A DNA stretch of 64,000 nt from Bifidobacterium samirii (GTDB lineage: Bacteria > Actinomycetota > Actinomycetes > Actinomycetales > Bifidobacteriaceae), in contig NZ_QXGK01000009.1 of the NCBI RefSeq assembly GCF_003952945.1, positions 22,314-86,313 of the forward strand. The letters are read 5' to 3'. Shown here piece after piece: positions 9,735 through 16,591 of this stretch. The notes below the pieces were generated by a model that was not told the origin of the DNA, made no database searches, and saw only the letters and a program-made list of their open reading frames with translations. Made by a program: the position numbers and the translations under genes. Positions within the stretch are counted from its first letter, which is position 1, and each line of letters opens with the position of its first letter.

Positions 9735-9778
9735 CGCAACCACGCCGCAACCACGCCGTAACCATGACGCAACCATGA
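9735..9778 (+). repeat. Four 11-bp tandem repeats immediately upstream of the helicase start
   Basis: Two copies of CGCAACCACGC (9735-9745, 9746-9756) are followed by CGTAACCATGA (9757-9767) and CGCAACCATGA (9768-9778). The last copy overlaps the ribosome-binding region of the helicase gene. Confidence 0.85.
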
Positions 9779-9789
9779 AGGGAAGCACC

Positions 9790-12786
9790 GTGCAGCACGA
9801 TCCCGACCTCATCGTCAGAACCGCCCAGGAGCTCGTGGGCGACCTCAACCCGCAGCAGGCCGAAGCCGTGCAGTACCGTGGTCCGGCGCTGCTGATCGGC
9901 GCGGGCGCCGGCTCGGGCAAGACGCGCGTGCTCACCCGCCGCATCGCCTACATCCTCAGTCAGATGAACGCATGGCCCAGCCAGGTGCTCGCCATCACGT
10001 TCACCAACAAGGCCGCCGCCGAGATGCGCGAACGTCTCGAAGGGCTGATCGGCCCGGTCGCCAGACGCATGTGGGTGTCGACGTTCCATTCGGCGTGCGT
10101 GCGCATCCTGCGCCGCGACGGCCGCTCGATCGGCCTCGACCCCGGCTTCTCGATCTACGACACGGCCGATTGCGAGCGTCTCATCAAGATGATCGCCGCC
10201 GACCTGAACGTGGACGTCAAGCGCTACACGCCGCGCGTGATCCTGACGCGCATCTCCGACTACAAGAACAACCTGGAGGACTGGCGCGACCGTCTGCGCA
10301 AGCACGCGCCCGACTACCGCCCCGGACAGAAGGGATACACGGTGACCGCCGGCGGCGACGTCGAGGCGCTGTACGCGGTGATGTACGCCGAATACCAGCA
10401 TCGCCTCGCCGCGGCGAACGCGGTCGACTTCGACGACCTCATCGGCCGCACCGTCGAGCTGCTGCGCACCGACGCGGACGTCGCCCGGTACTACCGGAGC
10501 AAGTTCCGCTACATCCTCGTCGACGAGTACCAGGACACCAACCACGCCCAGTACGTGCTCGTGCGCGAGCTGGCCGGCGTCGACGCCGCGAAGGCGGGCG
10601 CCGGTGCCGCCGGCGTGCAGCCGGGGGAGACGGCTGCGGCTCCGGCGTTCCCGTCCGCCGCGGCGATGCCCGGCGCGGCGTCGCCGATGGCGGCGTTCCC
10701 GGCGGCCGCGCCCGTTCCGGCCGCTTCCGCGGCGCCGACGTTCGACTTCGGCTGGGGCGAGGACGAGTGGGGCGGCTGGGACGAGCCGTCGCCGTCGTTC
10801 GCGCCGTCCCCGGCCGCACCCGCGTCGGCGGGCATGGCCGGCGGACTGCCGTTCGGCGTCCCCGGCGCGGCCGCCGCGTCCGCATCCGTCGCGCCGGCCG
10901 CGTCGTCGACGGCGACCGCCGGCCGCGAGGGACAGGCGTGGATCACCGTCGTGGGCGACTCCGACCAGTCGATCTACGCGTTCCGCGGCGCCGACATCCG
11001 CAACATCCAGGACTTCGAGCAGGACTTCCCGAACGCGAAGACGATCATGCTCGAACAGAACTACCGGTCCACGCAGACCATCCTCGACGCGGCCAACGCG
11101 GTGATCGCGCTCAACGAGGGCCGCAAGCCCAAGCGCCTGTGGACCGCGCTCGGCAAGGGCGAGCCGATCGTCGGCTACGCGGCCGACAACCCGCAGCAGG
11201 AGGCGCGCTGGATCGCCGGCGAGATCGCCCGACTGCACGGCGAGGAGGGCATCGCGTACACGGACATGGCGATCATGTACCGCGCCAACGCCCAGTCGCG
11301 TTCGCTCGAGGAGGCGCTCATCAACGCGGGGCTCCCGTACCAGCTGGTCGGCGGCACGCGCTTCTACGAGCGCCGCGAGATCAAGGACGCGATCGCCTAC
11401 CTGCAGGCGATCGTCAATCCGGCCGACGACGTGAACATGCGCCGCATCCTCAACGTGCCCAAGCGCGGTCTGGGCGCCAGGGCCGAGGAGGTCGTGGCCG
11501 GCCACGCCGACGCGCACGCGCTCACGTTCTACGGCGCGATCGAACGGCTCGACGAGATCGAAGGCGCGCCCACGCGCACCGCGAAGCAGCTGCGCGTCTT
11601 CCGCGACCTGATGGCCGGTCTGCGCGACTTCGCCGCCGACCCGGCCAACCGGCCCTCGCAGATCGTCGCCGAAGTGCTCGCCCGCACCGGCATGCTCGAC
11701 GAACTGCGCGCCTCCGAGGACCCGCAGGACGCGTCGCGCGTGGAGAACCTCTCCCAGCTGCAGTCCGTCGCCGCCGAATTCGAGCAGAACACGCCCGACG
11801 CGACGCTCGCCGGATTCCTCGAGACGACCGCGCTCGTGGCCGACTCCGACCAGCTGCCCTCCGAAGGCGAGGACAGCGGTAAGGTCACGCTCATGACCCT
11901 GCACACCGCCAAGGGCCTCGAATACCCGGTCGTGTTCCTCACCGGCATGGAACAGGGCACGTTCCCGCATTCGCGCGCGATGGAGGATGCGAGCGAACTG
12001 TCCGAGGAGCGTCGCCTCGCATACGTGGGCATCACCCGCGCCAAGCGCCGGCTGTACGTGACCCGCGCCGCCGTGCGCGCCCAGTGGGGGCAGGCCGCCG
12101 ACATGACGCCCAGCCAGTTCCTCGACGAGATCCCCGCCGAGCTCATCGACTGGAAGCGCCGTGAGGCCGGCATGGAACGCATGCGCGCCTCGTGGGGGAG
12201 CGGCGACGACGAATTCGGCGGATGGGGCGACGACGACTTCGGCTCGTCGTACGGCAGCTCGTCGTACGGAGGCTCGTCCTACGGAGGCTCGTACGGGTCG
12301 CGCGGCGGTTCCGCGTACGGGTCCCGCTCCTACGGATCGTCGGAATCGTACGGTTCCTCCTACGGCGGCTCGTCGTACGGATCGTTGTACGGCGGTTCCC
12401 GTTCGCGCGGCGGATCGCGCTCCTACGGCTCGTCCGGCTCGTCGTACGGCGGTTCGTCCTACGGATCCCGGTCCGGCTCGTACGGTTCGTCCGGCTCGTC
12501 CGGCACGTCGCGCAACGGCAAGGTGACGCCCCGCCGCGCCGCGCCCAAGACCGGCGCCGGCGCATCGGGCGCCGGAACGGCCGCGGCTGCGTCTTCGCTG
12601 CGCAAGGACAACGGGCTCGACATCGCCGACTTCCACATCGGCGACCGCATCACCCACGACCAGTACGGTCTGGGCAAGGTCGTCGACGCGCAGGACAAGG
12701 GACGCAACTCGGTCATCACCGTCGACTTCGGTTCCGCCGGCGTCAAACGGCTCATGCTGCGCGTCGCCCCCATCGAAAAGCTCTGA
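9790..12786 (+). CDS. pcrA: UvrD/PcrA-type superfamily 1A DNA helicase with low-complexity insertions
   Basis: ATP-driven 3'-5' helicase of repair and replication restart. Motifs are QQAEAV (Q-motif), GAGAGSGKTR (Walker A, ~37-46), VDEYQDTN (~244-251), VVGDSDQSIYAFRGAD (~387-402), LEQNYRST, VTLMTLHTAKGLEYPVVF and RRLAYVGITRAK. The last ~55 residues (GDRITHDQYGLGKVVDAQ...) form the Tudor-like domain that in PcrA/UvrD contacts RNA polymerase. There are two oddities. About 115 Ala/Pro-rich residues are inserted between motifs II and III (~265-382). A Ser/Tyr/Gly tract of ~110 residues (~801-912) separates the helicase core from the Tudor domain. At 998 residues it is ~200 longer than usual. GTG 9790 with GAAGGGA at 6 nt is chosen; ATG 9775 overlaps that ribosome site. 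Confidence 0.92.
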   Translation: MQHDPDLIVRTAQELVGDLNPQQAEAVQYRGPALLIGAGAGSGKTRVLTRRIAYILSQMNAWPSQVLAITFTNKAAAEMRERLEGLIGPVARRMWVSTFHSACVRILRRDGRSIGLDPGFSIYDTADCERLIKMIAADLNVDVKRYTPRVILTRISDYKNNLEDWRDRLRKHAPDYRPGQKGYTVTAGGDVEALYAVMYAEYQHRLAAANAVDFDDLIGRTVELLRTDADVARYYRSKFRYILVDEYQDTNHAQYVLVRELAGVDAAKAGAGAAGVQPGETAAAPAFPSAAAMPGAASPMAAFPAAAPVPAASAAPTFDFGWGEDEWGGWDEPSPSFAPSPAAPASAGMAGGLPFGVPGAAAASASVAPAASSTATAGREGQAWITVVGDSDQSIYAFRGADIRNIQDFEQDFPNAKTIMLEQNYRSTQTILDAANAVIALNEGRKPKRLWTALGKGEPIVGYAADNPQQEARWIAGEIARLHGEEGIAYTDMAIMYRANAQSRSLEEALINAGLPYQLVGGTRFYERREIKDAIAYLQAIVNPADDVNMRRILNVPKRGLGARAEEVVAGHADAHALTFYGAIERLDEIEGAPTRTAKQLRVFRDLMAGLRDFAADPANRPSQIVAEVLARTGMLDELRASEDPQDASRVENLSQLQSVAAEFEQNTPDATLAGFLETTALVADSDQLPSEGEDSGKVTLMTLHTAKGLEYPVVFLTGMEQGTFPHSRAMEDASELSEERRLAYVGITRAKRRLYVTRAAVRAQWGQAADMTPSQFLDEIPAELIDWKRREAGMERMRASWGSGDDEFGGWGDDDFGSSYGSSSYGGSSYGGSYGSRGGSAYGSRSYGSSESYGSSYGGSSYGSLYGGSRSRGGSRSYGSSGSSYGGSSYGSRSGSYGSSGSSGTSRNGKVTPRRAAPKTGAGASGAGTAAAASSLRKDNGLDIADFHIGDRITHDQYGLGKVVDAQDKGRNSVITVDFGSAGVKRLMLRVAPIEKL

Positions 12787-12830
12787 ATCGGCGCGGCCGC
12801 CGGTCGGACGGCGGCCGGCCGGCGGACAAC

Positions 12831-12885
12831 CGGGCCTCCTTCACGACTCCCCGCCGGGAGCCGTGAAGGAGGCCCGCATTATATC
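12831..12885 (+). terminator. Terminator after the helicase gene
   Basis: 15-bp perfect stem, CGGGCCTCCTTCACG (12831-12845) with CGTGAAGGAGGCCCG (12862-12876), 16-nt loop, followed by CATTATAT. Confidence 0.85.
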
Positions 12886-12908
12886 CACGTCCGTCTCAAA
12901 GTCAAGGC

Positions 12909-12937
12909 TTGTATTCGGACGCATCGCGGCGGATAAT
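12909..12937 (+). promoter_or_regulatory. Putative promoter of the DUF4418-ABC operon
   Basis: TTGTAT (12909-12914), 17-bp spacer, GATAAT (12932-12937). This is the best -35/-10 pair I found in the window, 41 bp before the start codon. Confidence 0.65.
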
Positions 12938-12977
12938 CGCGTACGGTCACCAGGGAAGCAACAAGAGAGGAAGACCC

Positions 12978-13403
12978 ATGACCCGCATCCCGTTCACCGC
13001 GCTGCCCGCCGTCGCATTCGGCGCGCTCGCCGCCATCGCGCCCCAGACCTTCGCCCACGCCTGCCAGGGCCACGACACGCCGGGCGCCTGCCACTACGCC
13101 CAGCAGGCCGCCACCGGCATCGGCGTCGCGATGCTGGCCATCGGCGTCATCGCCCTGTTCGCACGTCCCGCCATGCGCGCCGGACTCAACGCGGCCGCCG
13201 CCGTCATCGCGCTGCTGCTCATCGCCGTGCCGACCGTGCTCATCGGCGTCTGCCCGGGAGCGATGATGCACTGCCGCATGGTCATGCTGCCCACGCTCAT
13301 CGTCGTCGGCGCGCTCGCCGCCATCTGCTGCCTCATCGCCGCCTGGGCCGACCTGCGCGCCGACAGGGCCGACCGCGCCCGCACGGCCCTCGCCGCCGCC
13401 TGA
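12978..13403 (+). CDS. DUF4418 family small membrane protein
   Basis: 141 residues with four hydrophobic segments. Cys pairs lie in extracytoplasmic-looking loops (HACQGHDTPGACHY, GVCPGAMMHCRM) and near a fourth helix (AICCLIAAW). The C-P-G-x-M-M-x-C pattern matches DUF4418 (PF14387). The biochemical function is unknown. The gene opens an apparent operon with an FtsX-like permease (21 bp on) and an ABC ATPase. I infer that it is an accessory subunit of that transporter; the conserved cysteines and Met/His could indicate metal, haem or redox handling, but nothing here proves it. ATG 12978 is preceded by GAGAGGAAG. Confidence 0.75.
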   Translation: MTRIPFTALPAVAFGALAAIAPQTFAHACQGHDTPGACHYAQQAATGIGVAMLAIGVIALFARPAMRAGLNAAAAVIALLLIAVPTVLIGVCPGAMMHCRMVMLPTLIVVGALAAICCLIAAWADLRADRADRARTALAAA

Positions 13404-13424
13404 CCGGCATCGGAGGAACCGCCC

Positions 13425-14636
13425 ATGCCGCACATCACCCTCGCCCGGCTGCCGTTGGAGAACCTGCGCCGCCGGCCGCTGCGCACCGCGATGCTGATCG
13501 TCGTCGTCACCATGCTCACCGTCGCCGTCTACGGCGGCGCACTGCTCGCCGCGAACCTGGGCGACGGGATCGACAGCATGAGCGAACGCATGGGCGCCGA
13601 CCTCATGGTCACGCCCCAGAACACCGGCACGCAGGCCGAGGCGCTCCTCACCGGAAGCTCGTCCGGCACGTTCTACTTCACCAACGACATCGCCGCGCTC
13701 GTATCCAAGGCCGACGGCGTGGCCCGCGCCACCGCCCAGACCTACATCGCCTCCCTGTCCGCCGACTGCTGCGACGGCAAGGTGCAGATCATCGGCTTCG
13801 ACCCGTCCACCGACTTCGTCATCGAACCGTGGATCGTCTCCCAGTACGACGGCGCGCTCGCCACCGGCGAGGCCATCGCCGGATCGGGCATCAACGTGTC
13901 CGCCGACGGCACGATCCGCCTCTACGGCCACGAATTCCCCGTCGTCGCCCAGCTGGCCGCCACCGGCACCGGACTCGACAACGCCGTGTTCGTCGACTCG
14001 TCCACCGTGCCGCAGGTCATCGGCTACTCCGCCGAGGTCGGCCACGCCGCCATCCCCGCCGCATACGCCGACAAGGCCGTCTCCGCCGTGCTCGTCAAGG
14101 TCGCCGACGGCTACGACGCGCACAAGGTCGCCGACAACATCGCCGCCGCCAGCGGCCTCGACGGACTCGGATACGTCTATCCGGGCGGCCTGACCGCCAC
14201 CACGCGCGCCGGCCTCGATACGATCGTCTCCTACGCGGCCGCGTTCCTCGCCGTGTTCTGGACCATGGGCCTGATCGTCCTCGTCGCCGTGTTCACATCG
14301 GCCACGAACGAACGCAAGCGCGAGTTCGCCGCCTACCGGATCATGGGCGCCACCCGCGGCACGCTCGTCTCGCTGGTCGTGCGCGAATCCGCCGCGATCG
14401 GACTCGCCGGCGGACTGGCCGGCGTGACGCTCGCCTCGCTGGCGATCCTGCCGTTCTCCACGCTCATCGCCAGCCGTCTGCAGCTGCCGTACCTGCAGAC
14501 GGGCGCGCTGCGCGTGGCGGCGATGATGCTGCTCGCCCTGGCGTTCGCCGTGGCGACCGGCGTGCTCGCCTGCCTGGCGAGCGCGGTGCGCCTGAGCGCG
14601 CCGGAGACGTACCTGACGCTGAGGGAGGGGGAGTGA
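13425..14636 (+). CDS. ABC transporter permease, FtsX/MacB-like
   Basis: 403 residues. A membrane helix at ~20-45 is followed by a large extracytoplasmic domain (~45-260) containing SADCCDGKVQIIGFDPSTDF. Three C-terminal helices then carry the FtsX-like signature NERKREFAAYRIMGATRGTL. This is the MacB/LolE fold, used in type VII (mechanotransmission) ABC systems that act on periplasmic or cell-surface substrates rather than moving them through the membrane. The CC pair in the outer domain echoes the Cys-rich DUF4418 partner upstream. Its stop overlaps the start of the ATPase gene by one base (ATGA coupling). The substrate is unknown. Confidence 0.88.
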   Translation: MPHITLARLPLENLRRRPLRTAMLIVVVTMLTVAVYGGALLAANLGDGIDSMSERMGADLMVTPQNTGTQAEALLTGSSSGTFYFTNDIAALVSKADGVARATAQTYIASLSADCCDGKVQIIGFDPSTDFVIEPWIVSQYDGALATGEAIAGSGINVSADGTIRLYGHEFPVVAQLAATGTGLDNAVFVDSSTVPQVIGYSAEVGHAAIPAAYADKAVSAVLVKVADGYDAHKVADNIAAASGLDGLGYVYPGGLTATTRAGLDTIVSYAAAFLAVFWTMGLIVLVAVFTSATNERKREFAAYRIMGATRGTLVSLVVRESAAIGLAGGLAGVTLASLAILPFSTLIASRLQLPYLQTGALRVAAMMLLALAFAVATGVLACLASAVRLSAPETYLTLREGE

Positions 14637-15511
14637 TGGCGCTGCTGGAGATTCGGGACGTGACGAGGACGTTCCGACGCCGCGGCCGCGAGTTCGCCGC
14701 CGTCGACCACGTGTCGCTGTCCGTCGAACCGGGCGGGTTCGTCGCGATCGTGGGACGCTCGGGCAACGGCAAGAGCACGCTGCTCAACCTGATCGCCGGG
14801 CTGCTGCGCCCCACGTCCGGTTCGGTCGTGTTCGACGGACGCGACCTCGCGTCACTCGACGACCGGGTGATGTCGGCGGTGCGCTCGCGCGGCATCGGAT
14901 TCGTCACCCAGTCCCACACGCTGATGCCGAACCTGACCGTGCTCGACAACGTGATCCTGCCGTCCGTGATGCCCGGCGCGGCGGGGGACGGTCCGGTCGT
15001 GCCGGACATGTTCGATGCGGACGGTTGCGACGGCGTCCGCCCGTCCGACGGCGACACGCCGGACACGCCGACGGCGCCGGCTCCATCCGCCGGCGATCCG
15101 GATGCGGGCGACGGAGTCCCGGCCGCCGTCCCCGGACTGCCCGACGTGATCGCGCCGATGCCGGCGGCCGTCGTCGCCGACATGCCGTCGGACGGCGCCG
15201 CACGCCGCGCGATGCGGCTGCTGACGGCGCTGCAGGTGGGCGACCTCGCCGGATGCCGCCCGCGGGAGCTGTCGGGCGGGGAGATGCGGCGCGTCGCCAT
15301 CGCACGCGCGCTGATGAACCGGCCTCGCCTGCTCATCGCCGACGAGCCGACCGGCGACCTGGACGCCGACAGCACCGCGACCGTGATGCGCCTGCTGCGC
15401 GGCGTGGCCGACGCCGGGACCGCGGTGCTCATGGTCACGCACGACCCCGACGCGCTCGGATACGCCGACCGCGTGCTGAGGATGGACCGCGGCGTGCTGA
15501 CGGAGGCGTGA
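14636..15511 (+). CDS. ABC transporter ATP-binding protein (MacB/LolD-like) with internal insertion
   Basis: 291 residues. Walker A is GRSGNGKST (~38-46), the Q-loop is FVTQSHTLMPNLTV, the signature is LSGGEMRR (~212), and Walker B with D-loop is LLIADEPTGDLDADST, with the H-loop HDP. LolD/MacB ATPases are ~220-230 residues. The surplus is a Pro/Asp/Ala-rich stretch (~112-183) inserted between the Q-loop region and the signature motif, where a short helical connection is normal. It overlaps the permease gene by one base, so the two are translationally coupled. Together with the DUF4418 gene they form a complete three-gene unit. Confidence 0.9.
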   Translation: MALLEIRDVTRTFRRRGREFAAVDHVSLSVEPGGFVAIVGRSGNGKSTLLNLIAGLLRPTSGSVVFDGRDLASLDDRVMSAVRSRGIGFVTQSHTLMPNLTVLDNVILPSVMPGAAGDGPVVPDMFDADGCDGVRPSDGDTPDTPTAPAPSAGDPDAGDGVPAAVPGLPDVIAPMPAAVVADMPSDGAARRAMRLLTALQVGDLAGCRPRELSGGEMRRVAIARALMNRPRLLIADEPTGDLDADSTATVMRLLRGVADAGTAVLMVTHDPDALGYADRVLRMDRGVLTEA

Positions 15512-15535
15512 CTGTCCGCCCCCGGTGTGTATAGT
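15508..15535 (+). promoter_or_regulatory. Putative rpsD promoter
   Basis: GTGACT (15508-15513), 16-bp spacer, TATAGT (15530-15535). It predicts a leader of about 190 nt before rpsD. Confidence 0.5.
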
Positions 15536-15539
15536 TGGC

Positions 15540-15729
15540 GATTGGTGTGCGCCGCCGGGTGCATGCCGTCTGGAGTCTTAGCCCATCAGCGGGTCGGCGA
15601 CCGGGACCGCAGGGTCCCAGCCGTTCGCGTCTTGCGCGACTAGCGCTGGAGAGGCCGACTCAGCGCGGGGCGCACTGCGTTCCCCGCGTTCCGTTCAGAC
15701 AACGACAGAACAACCAAAGGATCAAACCA
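15540..15729 (+). promoter_or_regulatory. Long structured 5' leader of rpsD
   Basis: About 190 nt without an ORF worth calling, between the predicted start of transcription and rpsD. It contains GGGACC-N4-GGTCCC (about 15602-15617), a CGCG-TCTTG-CGCG hairpin, and further GC-rich complementarity. Ribosomal protein S4 represses its own operon through leader RNA in other bacteria. A comparable role here is inference. Confidence 0.4.
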
Positions 15730-16356
15730 ATGACGAACGTTCAGCGTTCCCGCCGTCAGGTGCGCCTTTCCCGCGCCCTCGGCATCGCCCTGACCCCGAA
15801 GGCCCAGCGCATCTTCGAGAAGCGCCCGTACGCTCCGGGTGAGCACGGCCGCACCCGCCGTCGCACCGAGTCCGATTACGCGGTGCGTCTGCGCGAGAAG
15901 CAGCGTCTGCGCGCCCAGTACGGCGTCTCCGAGAAGCAGCTGCGCGCCTCCTACGAGAAGGCCACCCGCACCGCCGGCCAGACCGGCAACGCGATGCTGA
16001 CCGATCTCGAGACCCGCCTCGACAACCTGGTCCTGCGTGCCGGCATCGCCCGCACCACCGCTCAGGCCCGTCAGTTCGTGGTCCACCGCCACATCCTCGT
16101 CGACGGCAACATCGTCGACCGCCCGTCCTACCGCGTGAAGCCGGGCCAGACCATCCAGGTCCGCGCCAAGAGCCAGACGATGGTCCCGTTCCAGATCGCC
16201 GCCGAAGGCGTGCACCGCGACGTGCTGCCGCAGGTCCCGGGCTACCTGGACGTGAACATCGCCTCCCTGAAGGCGACCCTCACCCGCAAGCCGGAGGCCG
16301 AAGAGGTGCCGGTGCAGGTCAACATCCAGTACGTCGTCGAGTTCTACGCTCGCTGA
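15730..16356 (+). CDS. rpsD: 30S ribosomal protein S4
   Basis: 208 residues, normal length. The N-terminal MTNVQRSRRQVRLSRALGIA is followed by an S4 RNA-binding domain around residues 98-160 (TRLDNLVLRAGIARTTAQAR, HRHILVDGNIVDRPSYRVKPG). S4 is a primary 16S rRNA-binding protein that nucleates 30S assembly. There is no zinc-binding cysteine cluster at the N-terminus, so it is the Cys-minus form. The gene is monocistronic, with its own promoter and a terminator. Confidence 0.97.
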   Translation: MTNVQRSRRQVRLSRALGIALTPKAQRIFEKRPYAPGEHGRTRRRTESDYAVRLREKQRLRAQYGVSEKQLRASYEKATRTAGQTGNAMLTDLETRLDNLVLRAGIARTTAQARQFVVHRHILVDGNIVDRPSYRVKPGQTIQVRAKSQTMVPFQIAAEGVHRDVLPQVPGYLDVNIASLKATLTRKPEAEEVPVQVNIQYVVEFYAR

Positions 16357-16370
16357 TCTGGATCAACACA

Positions 16371-16386
16371 CTGTAAATATTTACAG
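16371..16386. repeat. 16-bp perfect AT-rich palindrome after rpsD
   Basis: CTGTAAATATTTACAG, symmetrical about its centre, lies 15 bp after the rpsD stop. It is strikingly AT-rich in this genome. Confidence 0.85.
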
Positions 16387-16408
16387 CTTAAGGACATACA
16401 TACGCATG

Positions 16409-16446
16409 AGCGCCCCGGCTTCGCCCGGGGCGTTCGTGTTTTTCCG
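16409..16446 (+). terminator. Terminator of rpsD
   Basis: CGCCCCGG (16411-16418) pairs with CCGGGGCG (16425-16432), 6-nt loop, followed by TTCGTGTTTTTCC with a clear T-run. Confidence 0.9.
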
Positions 16447-16456
16447 GACGACGTGC

Positions 16457-16472
16457 TTTACATCGATGCAAA
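16457..16472 (+). promoter_or_regulatory. LacI-type operator 1 overlapping the -35 of the arabinan-degradation gene
   Basis: TTTACATCGATGCAAA is a near-palindrome around a central CG, typical of LacI-family sites. Its first six bases double as the -35 of the promoter TTTACA-N16-TACGAT (16457-16484). A second copy lies 143 bp downstream. No regulator gene is in the window. Confidence 0.6.
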
Positions 16473-16484
16473 CGGTGCTACGAT
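16457..16484 (+). promoter_or_regulatory. Putative promoter of the GH43 gene
   Basis: TTTACA (16457-16462), 16-bp spacer, TACGAT (16479-16484). It predicts a leader of about 100 nt. Confidence 0.5.
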
Positions 16485-16531
16485 AAGAACCGCCGGCGAG
16501 GGAGTCGGCGTTTTCCGAGAACAGAATCACG

Positions 16532-16558
16532 GGCGACGACGGACGTCGCCGTCTTTTT
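16532..16558 (+). terminator. Terminator-like hairpin inside the 5' leader of the GH43 gene
   Basis: GGCGACG (16532-16538) pairs with CGTCGCC (16544-16550), 5-nt loop, followed by GTCTTTTT. It lies between the predicted transcription start and the ribosome site, so it could act as an attenuator. Confidence 0.5.
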
Positions 16559-16591
16559 CCATATCGGCAATGAAGAAGGGTGGGTACCCGT

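Noticed and set aside
6888-9944. 1018-aa minus-strand ORF overlapping the acyltransferase and xpt
   Set aside because: Its C-terminal part is an out-of-frame copy of xpt and the rest is antisense to a clear membrane acyltransferase.
12238-12525. CRISPR-like repeat array in the TCGTACGG-rich tract
   Set aside because: The repeats are codons of the Ser-Tyr-Gly tract in frame with the helicase; there are no unique spacers of constant length.
9613-12657. 1014-aa minus-strand ORF opposite the helicase
   Set aside because: Shadow of the repetitive helicase gene; the plus strand has all helicase motifs.
15540-15660. tRNA gene upstream of rpsD
   Set aside because: Stem-like GC segments are present but there is no T-loop GTTC-A/G-A and no 7-bp acceptor pairing.
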